From IMG/VR virus record IMGVR_UViG_3300027881_000105, positions 1 to 21,018 of that record: a DNA stretch of 21,018 bases. One strand, given 5' to 3'. The number at the start of each line of letters is the position of its first letter. Within the stretch, counting starts at the first letter, position 1. This document shows positions 16,385 to 20,902 of this stretch, one piece after another. The position numbers and the translations under genes are program-made. Source of the stretch: a virus. The notes beneath the pieces are model-generated. The model searched no databases. It was not told the DNA's origin and worked only from the letters and a program-made list of their open reading frames with translations.

Positions 16385-18301
16385 ATGGCTAAAGTAAAAT
16401 GTGAGCCTGGGTTTACCCAGTTAACAAAATTAAACATTCTTGACGCTAGAAAGCTAACCGTTAAAGGTGCAGAGGTAGAGGTCATAAACACCGACCACTT
16501 CACTGCGCCAGTGCAAGCTTCTTTTGACTCTGTTAATTCATTTTCAATGACTGGTAATCATACAGAGGATTTTCAAATTGGTCGCAGGGTTCAGTTAGAT
16601 AGCGGTCAATCTAATGTTAACTGCAATGTTAGCCCTGAAGATTTAACGCCTAACGATATTTTTACAGTTAATAAATATGATTATTCAATCATCACTGCCA
16701 TTCAATATGATGGCGTTATAACCGATGTAACTATTGCCGATTCGATTCTAACAACAGACTTAGAAGAGGCTAGTGTTGATATAAATTGGTCTAGCTCTCA
16801 AGTGGGATTAATCACAACAACGGATTTAATTAACTCAACTAGAGGCTATCCGGCGGATTATGTTTTAGAGACTTCCGGATTCACTAGTTCAGGTGATGGC
16901 GGTGGCGCCAAATGGAAACAGAATGGCGTAGTTGCTCAAACTCCAAGCCAAACACCGAGCCAGCTAGCCGAGGCTCTTTTAAATGATGCTAACGGCAATC
17001 AATGGCGATTAGTTATGAGTAGGCAGCTATTTATGCCTAAAGTTGGATTAATATCCGGATCTGATATGCATGGCATATTAAAAATAGCGGAAAGCACAAT
17101 AAACAATTCATCTGGTTTTATATCTGTAGCATTTCCACCGGGTGATTTTGAGGCGACAGCTAATTCAGAATACATTATAGATATAGGTGATAATTCTGAT
17201 TTTTCAATAATCGGAAATAAAACAAAAATAGAAATATCGTCCGGCGTAGGCTCTATATTGAGAATACAAAGATCAACAGGATGGGTTGTTAGTGGTCTTA
17301 ATTTATTTTCAAACCAGCTTACTGCAAATGGGTTTCACGGTGTTGCTATAACAGATTGTCAGAATTTCGATTATAAAAACGGAGAGATCCATAATAGCGG
17401 TGGATACGGTATTGGATTGCAAGGCGATTCCACTGCCAGCTATGAAAATTGTTCAATAAAATCAATGCGGATTATACAACCAGGAGCCGACGGTGTTGAT
17501 TTTAAAAATAACGAAGGATCAAACAGGGCTATTATAATCGATGATATCTATGTGGAAGACCCATCATGGTTAAATAATTTAAAAGTAGGGTTAGACATTA
17601 GAGGGCCGGCAACAGTGTCAAATATTCACGTTGTTTTTAAGAATAACGTCAACTTTGATATGATTGGCATTAGAACCAGGCAAACGACTGGAGGGTTGAC
17701 TGGCGCAGAAAAAACAACAATAACAAATATTATTGTTGATGATTTAACTGCAGGATTGCAAAACATAGGTGTTACTTTAGTCGAATCAAATACAGTACAG
17801 TCAAACATAACTGTAACAGGGTGCAAATCCACTGGATTTCAAATTGCAGATGACGCCGTCAACCTGCAATTAATGAATTGCCTAGCAATAAATTGCAATA
17901 ACGGTTTCTTTAATTCTGGGGAAAATACTAAGTTAATGTTTTGCCAAGCATTGAACTGTGACGCTGAAGGGTTTAGGTCATCCGGAAATAACTCAAGCTC
18001 TTATTTATTTTGCGAGTCAATAAACTCGGGGACATATGGGTTCAGGTCAGCTAGTGGAGCCATAAATATTGATTTGGCATATTGCAAAGCAAGCGGCAGC
18101 GGAACCGATGACTACTCAGTTGGCGCCACAGCCAGGTCATTTATGTGCGACGGATACACGGGGAACTCAACACTTCAAGCGGCCGATAGTGACTACGTCA
18201 AATTTGGTAGCGTGTCAGCAATCGGCGCTGAAGCCCTGAGTGGGTATATTTTCATAAGGGATAATTCAGGTGCGCTAATTAAGCTGGCGGTAATTTCTTA
18301 G
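16385..18301 (+). CDS. Tailspike with right-handed beta-helix (putative depolymerase or receptor-binding protein)
   Basis: 638 residues. The N-terminus (MAKVKCEPGFTQ...KLTVKGAEVEV) matches that of the 419-residue fibre gene and is probably the virion-docking peptide. Residues ~150-210 contain GYPADYVLETSGFTSSGDGGGA, an entry strand common before beta helices. Residues ~215-590 show many turns of short strands with Asn ladders (FDYKNGEIHNSGGYGIGLQG; LQLMNCLAINCNNGFFNSG), as in pectate-lyase-type spikes. The C-terminus GYIFIRDNSGALIKLAVIS is a frequent trimer-tip module. Such spikes often cleave host polysaccharide; I cannot point to catalytic acids with confidence. AGGA lies six bases before ATG. 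The stop overlaps the convergent NinG stop by four bases. Confidence 0.78.
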   Translation: MAKVKCEPGFTQLTKLNILDARKLTVKGAEVEVINTDHFTAPVQASFDSVNSFSMTGNHTEDFQIGRRVQLDSGQSNVNCNVSPEDLTPNDIFTVNKYDYSIITAIQYDGVITDVTIADSILTTDLEEASVDINWSSSQVGLITTTDLINSTRGYPADYVLETSGFTSSGDGGGAKWKQNGVVAQTPSQTPSQLAEALLNDANGNQWRLVMSRQLFMPKVGLISGSDMHGILKIAESTINNSSGFISVAFPPGDFEATANSEYIIDIGDNSDFSIIGNKTKIEISSGVGSILRIQRSTGWVVSGLNLFSNQLTANGFHGVAITDCQNFDYKNGEIHNSGGYGIGLQGDSTASYENCSIKSMRIIQPGADGVDFKNNEGSNRAIIIDDIYVEDPSWLNNLKVGLDIRGPATVSNIHVVFKNNVNFDMIGIRTRQTTGGLTGAEKTTITNIIVDDLTAGLQNIGVTLVESNTVQSNITVTGCKSTGFQIADDAVNLQLMNCLAINCNNGFFNSGENTKLMFCQALNCDAEGFRSSGNNSSSYLFCESINSGTYGFRSASGAINIDLAYCKASGSGTDDYSVGATARSFMCDGYTGNSTLQAADSDYVKFGSVSAIGAEALSGYIFIRDNSGALIKLAVIS

Positions 18302-18870
18302 TTACGACTAAACCTATTGACATACAAAGCGGCTTTCTTACTAAATAGCCGCTTTATTCTTCGTAGATATTCAACCGAATACTTATTACTAAAATTAGCA
18401 TTCTCTAGCCACTCAACCTTATCAACTCCGATTTTTTTAATTAAACTCACTCGATACAATATTAAATTGCCGCTTAAATGAGTATTACATGGGGCACATT
18501 GGCGATGATTATTCCACAAATTAAAGCGTAGGTGTGGTGAGCTGCCAACCGACCTATAATGCCCCGCGTGATATTGCCCTTGATGATGTCTACCACAACT
18601 AATGCATGGCTCTTTTGCGTCACGTATACGAATGTATTTATTAAATGCGGTTTGCGCTTCTTTTGCTAATTGGCCGCGGGTCTTTAATTTCTCCTTAGAC
18701 TCTTTCAAGTGCTTTCTAAGCTCTTTTTCTTTGTCTTTAATATCCTTAGTTGCCTTCTTTACTTTCTTTTTCTCGACGAGCTTATACGCACAATCAGGAC
18801 TACAAACAGATTGCATTGAATTTCGAGGTGTGTATTCATCTTTGCAAAACTTACATTTCTTATTTTTCAT
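18298..18870 (-). CDS. ninG: NinG-like recombination protein (lambda Rap family)
   Basis: 190 residues with the hallmarks of NinG: an N-terminal zinc knuckle C6-x2-C9 ... C23-x3-C27, a long Lys/Glu coiled region (33-75), then C89-x2-C92 with SCGRHHQGQYHAGHYRSVGS, NLWNNHRQC and a final C125-x2-C128 followed by N-x-H, an HNH-like metal centre. Lambda NinG (Rap) promotes Red-mediated recombination and acts on branched DNA such as Holliday junctions and D-loops. ATG 18870 overlaps the stop of the small membrane protein gene upstream (ATGA). Its stop overlaps the tailspike stop tail-to-tail. Length (lambda NinG is about 200) and all key Cys/His are intact, so it is probably functional. Confidence 0.9.
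   Translation of the reverse strand: MKNKKCKFCKDEYTPRNSMQSVCSPDCAYKLVEKKKVKKATKDIKDKEKELRKHLKESKEKLKTRGQLAKEAQTAFNKYIRIRDAKEPCISCGRHHQGQYHAGHYRSVGSSPHLRFNLWNNHRQCAPCNTHLSGNLILYRVSLIKKIGVDKVEWLENANFSNKYSVEYLRRIKRLFSKKAALYVNRFSRN
18326..18355. terminator. Hairpin terminator between convergent units, inside the NinG 3' end
   Basis: AAAGCGGCT (18326-18334) and AGCCGCTTT (18347-18355) form a perfect 9-pair stem with a 12-base loop, 25 bases past the tailspike stop. The rightward side continues ATTCTT and the leftward side TTTGTATG, so it could act in either direction, although both U-tracts are imperfect. It lies within codons for the C-terminal end of NinG. Confidence 0.6.
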
Positions 18871-19067
18871 AACACCGCCTGAACCCAGTTAATAAAATCC
18901 TCACTTCTTGGCCCTAAAATAAACGCAATAAACAAAAATGAGCAAGCAACACCAACCAATTCAATAGAGTAAACAATCTTACTCTTTAGTGATTCTTTTT
19001 CTGATTGTCTAGTCGTGAAAATAATAGAGCTGTTAACTGGCCTGTAATTTGATTCGTATTCTTTCAT
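18867..19067 (-). CDS. Small single-pass membrane protein (66 aa)
   Basis: I choose ATG 19067 with AAGGG about nine bases upstream; a longer frame to 19127 would run through the inverted-repeat site and is unlikely. The 66-residue product has a polar N-terminus, a KSK flank, one hydrophobic span at about residues 31-51 (YSIELVGVACSFLFIAFIL) and a short tail with DFINWVQAVL. It overlaps the NinG start by four bases. The gene begins only about 22 bases after the attC-like site A, as integron cassette genes do. No family recognised; small membrane proteins in phage early regions include exclusion or lysis-related factors, but nothing here decides. Confidence 0.65.
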   Translation of the reverse strand: MKEYESNYRPVNSSIIFTTRQSEKESLKSKIVYSIELVGVACSFLFIAFILGPRSEDFINWVQAVL

Positions 19068-19088
19068 TTTAATTCGCCCTTTGTGATT

Positions 19089-19150
19089 ACATAACACTAC
19101 ACCAAAAGGACAGCTCGCTGCGCTCACTGCCTATTAGTTCCCCGTTATGT
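19089..19150 (+). repeat. attC-like recombination site A (imperfect inverted repeat)
   Basis: Outer arms ACATAAC (19089-19095) and GTTATGT (19144-19150) are a perfect 7-base inverted repeat with the AAC/GTT ends of integron R boxes. Unpaired spacers follow (ACTAC left, CCCC right). The inner arms are CCAAAAGG then A then CAG on the left (19102-19113) and CTGCCTATTAG on the right (19127-19137). They pair apart from an A/A mismatch, a C/A mismatch that would be a G-T wobble on the minus strand, and one extra base, A19110, in the left arm. The loop is CTCGCTGCGCTCA. R''-spacer-L''(+1 base)-loop-L'-spacer-R' is the known attC layout, with the extra base marking the left arm as L''. No integrase gene is seen. 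Confidence 0.65.
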
Positions 19151-19166
19151 TTCTAAAGTTTTTCGA

Positions 19167-19331
19167 CTATAAATTTTCACGACTTCCAGTTCGTAACTCT
19201 CCATTTTTTAACGGATTACACAAATCCTTATACTCCTGCCAAGTAAGGCCAAGGAATTCGTGTAGCTTAAGCTCGCTATCACTTTCGTGCCATTCATCTA
19301 TTTTATCTTCATAATCTTCAAATTTACTCAT
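19167..19331 (-). CDS. Small acidic protein (54 aa), cassette-like ORF
   Basis: This ORF is short but convincing: ATG 19331 has AAGAGGT five bases upstream, and the 54-residue product begins MSKFEDYEDKIDEWHES and continues with a LHEFLGLTWQEYKDL segment (about residues 24-38). That H-E-F/Y-L-G-L/M-T-W-x-E-Y-K pattern is familiar from small proteins of phages and integron cassettes, usually annotated as hypothetical or antitoxin-like. It ends at TAG 19167, 17 bases before attC-like site A, and starts 26 bases after the degenerate site at 19357-19363. It thus fills one cassette-sized unit. Possible toxin-antitoxin or regulator role is only a guess. Confidence 0.7.
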   Translation of the reverse strand: MSKFEDYEDKIDEWHESDSELKLHEFLGLTWQEYKDLCNPLKNGELRTGSRENL

Positions 19332-19356
19332 TCTTACCTCTTATATTCGCTTAACA

Positions 19357-19419
19357 ACATAACAAATCAATCAAAATGACTTGTCATAACTTCCTAGCAT
19401 ATTATCGCCAAGGTTATTC
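19357..19419 (+). repeat. Degenerate attC-like site D
   Basis: ACATAAC at 19357-19363 and GTTATTC at 19413-19419 share only the five inner complementary bases ATAAC/GTTAT. Between them the left side has TCAAAATGAC, similar in style to the L'' box of attC sites, with a short TGAC/GTCA hairpin, but the right arm does not pair well and the right spacer is too long. The NinB stop codon TAA lies exactly on the TTA of the right end, as in sites B and C. Could be a decayed site or coincidence. Confidence 0.3.
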
Positions 19420-19842
19420 GCACATCGCTTGATAATATAAATCTTCAGGATGACTAAAAGAGCAATTAAACCGCTCTCTAGCCCATCTTTCGTAGTTTTC
19501 TAAAAACTCAGTAAATCGTTTAATCGTCATTTTGCTGGTTTTTTCTCTAACTATAACCACCTCATTTAATATAGATTGCGGCGAGTTGCTACCGACTTTT
19601 GATACAACCAACTCATGTATCGTATTGTTATCGTGAACCTGACCAGTGCATAATTCTATATGCAATCTAAATTCCTTATGCCAGCGCCACATTAAACGGT
19701 TCTGAGCGAGGCTGCGCGACTGCTTAAGCTCTTTAAACTCAATGCCGATAACTTTATCTTGATTCACTTCGTTAATTAAGTGAGGCACAAGCCAGAGCAT
19801 TGAGTTGTTCACGTTTTCTTTATTAATGATCTTCTTTGCCAT
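19414..19842 (-). CDS. ninB: NinB-like recombination mediator (lambda Orf family)
   Basis: 142 residues, matching lambda NinB (about 146). The key family segment QSRSLAQNRLMWRW (41-54) aligns with the NRSLDQNRKLW text of lambda NinB. KTSKMTIKRFTEFLENYERWARER (101-124, read as KTSKMT, FTEFLE, ERWARER) corresponds to its TSRM...FAELLE...GTERG region. Lambda NinB (Orf) is a dimeric DNA-binding protein that can replace host RecFOR in loading recombinase on SSB-coated single strands. Its ATG lies inside the preceding 105-residue gene (20-base overlap). The stop falls on a GTTAT element of degenerate site D. It is probably transcribed leftward from the promoter near 20441-20469. Confidence 0.85.
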   Translation of the reverse strand: MAKKIINKENVNNSMLWLVPHLINEVNQDKVIGIEFKELKQSRSLAQNRLMWRWHKEFRLHIELCTGQVHDNNTIHELVVSKVGSNSPQSILNEVVIVREKTSKMTIKRFTEFLENYERWARERFNCSFSHPEDLYYQAMCE

Positions 19843-20140
19843 GCTCTAACTCGTATTTACTAATCGCCAACTCACAAACCGCGTGAGCTATTGTTTCATT
19901 TTTTTTATCAGTGCATTCAGCCTGAATCAAAGTGCCTTCAGTACCCTCAGCAGCTGCCCAGCATTCAAGCCAAACCGTACCATCACCTTGAAACTGGAAA
20001 TCAATTTCAAAAAACATCACTAAACTATAAAGTATTGCCGCGTTATCAAATGCGCTTCCATTTTCAATCATTGTTGATTCGGTTCTGTATCTTATTGAAT
20101 CTATCTTTTGTATTAACTCGGCTTTAGTGTAATCACTCAT
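19823..20140 (-). CDS. Unknown protein (105 aa) upstream of NinB
   Basis: A soluble, acidic 105-residue protein. It starts with MSDYTKAELIQKIDSIRYRT, a probable helix, has a hydrophobic AAILYSLVMFFEIDFQF stretch (about 34-50), a VWLECWAAAEG turn, and a helical C-terminus ISKYELEHGKEDH. Three Cys are present but without a metal-binding spacing. ATG 20140 overlaps the upstream stop (ATGA) and its 3' end overlaps NinB by 20 bases, so it belongs to the NinB operon. I do not recognise the family. Confidence 0.7.
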   Translation of the reverse strand: MSDYTKAELIQKIDSIRYRTESTMIENGSAFDNAAILYSLVMFFEIDFQFQGDGTVWLECWAAAEGTEGTLIQAECTDKKNETIAHAVCELAISKYELEHGKEDH

Positions 20141-20325
20141 AATAAATTATCCATCTGCTTCATAAACTCAATAAGACAAGCTCTATTTTGTTTTATTAGT
20201 TCAATATCTATATTTAATTCTGGTTTGCTAATTATTAAATCTAAAGTAACAATCGCATCACATATAGCAGGGCACCCGTAAACATGATAAGAATTTGATA
20301 TAAGAACTTTTTTTACTAAAGCCAT
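20137..20325 (-). CDS. Unknown small protein (62 aa); longer 93-aa form possible
   Basis: From ATG 20325 the product is 62 residues (MALVKKVLISNSYHVYGCPAI start), with two Cys and two predicted helices (LNIDIELIKQNRACLIEFMKQM near the end, read as a single helix). GGTGAGG lies eight bases upstream, and the ATG overlaps the stop of a 28-codon frame (TAATG). The frame also stays open upstream to GTG 20418, which would add a Trp-rich hydrophobic N-terminus (KYWRLVLVWFVVFWFYG) and give 93 residues. I prefer the short form because of the Shine-Dalgarno and coupling, but the choice is open. Function unknown. Confidence 0.55.
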   Translation of the reverse strand: MALVKKVLISNSYHVYGCPAICDAIVTLDLIISKPELNIDIELIKQNRACLIEFMKQMDNLL

Positions 20326-20411
20326 TACGCCAACCTCACCAACGCCATAAAACCAAAAAACAACAAACCAAACAAGAACGAGCCGCCAATATTTATTATT
20401 AAATCTCTCAT
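20325..20411 (-). CDS. Tiny membrane peptide (28 aa), alternative frame
   Basis: ATG 20411 opens a 28-codon frame for MRDLIINIGGSFLFGLLFFG followed by FMALVRLA. It is a single hydrophobic helix with a charged N-terminus, like many phage micro-membrane proteins. Its TAA shares two bases with the ATG of the 62-residue gene (TAATG), suggesting translational coupling. It lies about 23 bases downstream of the predicted leftward transcription start. The ribosome binding site is weak (GTGTGAGTG). The overlapping 93-residue frame is the competing reading. Confidence 0.42.
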   Translation of the reverse strand: MRDLIINIGGSFLFGLLFFGFMALVRLA

Positions 20412-20440
20412 CACTCACACCATTTAATTAACTTACCTTT

Positions 20441-20469
20441 ATTATTATTCATGTTGATAAATATATCAA
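20441..20469 (-). promoter_or_regulatory. Leftward promoter for the NinB operon
   Basis: On the minus strand TTGATA (20469-20464) and AATAAT (20446-20441) are 17 bases apart, each one base from the sigma70 consensus. The start point would be near 20434, just ahead of the first small ORF of the NinB cluster. The -35 is one half of a perfect palindrome, suggesting repression. Confidence 0.55.
20454..20469. promoter_or_regulatory. 16-base palindromic operator candidate
   Basis: TTGATAAATATATCAA consists of TTGATA and its exact complement TATCAA separated by four bases. It overlaps the -35 of the leftward promoter and lies two bases from the -35 of the rightward promoter, the right place for a dimeric repressor. 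No regulator gene is in the window. Confidence 0.45.
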
Positions 20470-20471
20470 GG

Positions 20472-20501
20472 TTTACAATCAATTTATTTTATGTGTATAA
20501 T
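20472..20501 (+). promoter_or_regulatory. Rightward sigma70 promoter
   Basis: TTTACA (20472-20477) and a perfect TATAAT (20496-20501) are 18 bases apart. It faces away from the NinB promoter. The next rightward element is a terminator 34 bases after the -10, so its product would be a very short RNA. Confidence 0.6.
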
Positions 20502-20507
20502 AATCTC

Positions 20508-20561
20508 GCACTCTTCATTTGCACATACCTCTTTAGCCCGCCGACCAAGCGGGCTTTTTTT
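20508..20561 (+). ncRNA. Candidate ~54-nt small RNA between promoter and terminator
   Basis: The predicted start (about 20508) and the terminator end (20561) define a transcript of about 54 bases with no ORF. Its 5' part is pyrimidine-rich and contains CATACCTCTT (20524-20533), complementary to Shine-Dalgarno-like sequence; the 3' half is the terminator hairpin. This is the layout of a minimal antisense or anti-SD small RNA. Existence rests wholly on the promoter and terminator calls. Confidence 0.35.
20535..20561 (+). terminator. Rho-independent terminator (rightward)
   Basis: AGCCCGC (20535-20541) and GCGGGCT (20549-20555) form a perfect 7-pair GC-rich stem with a seven-base loop followed by a run of seven T. 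There is no T tract on the other strand, so it acts rightward only. Confidence 0.85.
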
Positions 20562-20573
20562 ATACTTGCGATT

Positions 20574-20634
20574 ACATAACACTACGTTAAAAGGATTTTA
20601 TCGTCCCTCAAAACCTATTAACTACTTGTTATAT
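20574..20634 (+). repeat. attC-like recombination site B
   Basis: Outer arms ACATAAC (20574-20580) and GTTATAT (20628-20634) pair with a single C/A difference, a G-T wobble on the minus strand. Spacers are ACTAC and TACTT. The inner arms GTTAAAAGG-A-TTTT (20586-20599) and AAAACCTATTAAC (20610-20622) pair except for one A/A mismatch and the extra base A20595. The mismatch and the extra A are at the same places as in site A. The loop is ATCGTCCCTC. The left 20 bases including flank are 19/20 identical to site A (TTGYGATTACATAACACTAC). Same attC architecture and same polarity as the other sites. Confidence 0.65.
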
Positions 20635-20799
20635 GTATGTGCTAGTAATGCCTATTTTAGCCCACTCTTCTTTTATTGCTTTGTAGTCTTCGTCGCTAAT
20701 GCCTAGTTCTTCCAAAAATTCAACAAAACTATATCTTGCTGCACCCTTTACTAAAAAATACATTAAACTATTCATCTTTTCTTTTTGTGTAATATTCAT
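20629..20799 (-). CDS. Small protein (56 aa), cassette-like ORF ending in site B
   Basis: ATG 20799 has AAGGA seven bases upstream and encodes 56 residues: MNITQKEKMNSLMYFLVKGA, then a RYSFVEFLEELGISDEDYKAIKEEWAKIGI-type helical segment (read in pieces). SFVEFLEELGISDEDYKAI resembles the small helical motif of phage and cassette hypothetical proteins. Its TAA stop (20631-20629) lies exactly on the predicted G/TTA crossover of site B, and its ribosome binding site begins about a dozen bases after site C. The ORF thus fills a complete 268-base unit between two attC-like sites with no room for its own promoter. Function unknown; some similarity in style to the 54-residue ORF. Confidence 0.68.
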   Translation of the reverse strand: MNITQKEKMNSLMYFLVKGAARYSFVEFLEELGISDEDYKAIKEEWAKIGITSTYI

Positions 20800-20822
20800 T
20801 TTGTAATCCTTAATTAATATAC

Positions 20823-20902
20823 ATATAACAACAAATTCATAACGGAAATTAACAGTTCGCTACGCTCCTAAACGTTAATTCCGCATAATTCAAAGGTTAT
20901 GT
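20823..20902 (+). repeat. attC-like recombination site C
   Basis: Outer arms ATATAAC (20823-20829) and GTTATGT (20896-20902) pair with one T/G wobble. The inner stem is long: left AATTCATAACGGAAATTAAC (20834-20853) against right GTTAATTCCGCATAATT (20874-20890). It leaves three extra bases, all on the left arm, including one A in GGAAATT. The loop contains GTTCGCTACGCTC, close to GCTCGCTGCGCTC of site A. Left and right spacers are AACA and CAAAG. Fits attC architecture with the same polarity as A and B. The stop codon of the right-edge ORF lies on its GTTA. Confidence 0.62.

Noticed and set aside
19068-19127. Longer N-terminus for the small membrane protein, starting at 19127
   Set aside because: Those codons are the inside of inverted-repeat site A; ATG 19067 has its own Shine-Dalgarno.
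19891-20127. 78-residue open frame on the plus strand, which would match cassette polarity of the sites
   Set aside because: Antisense to the coupled 105-residue gene, odd composition and no ribosome binding site.
20491-20706. 71-residue plus-strand frame starting after the rightward promoter
   Set aside because: It runs through the terminator and site B and is antisense to the 56-residue ORF; the terminator would stop its transcript.
20574-20902. Simple transcription terminators as explanation for hairpins A-C
   Set aside because: None has a T tract on either side and the stems are broken by regular spacers and extra bases, unlike the true terminator at 20535-20561. RNA-processing hairpins remain possible.
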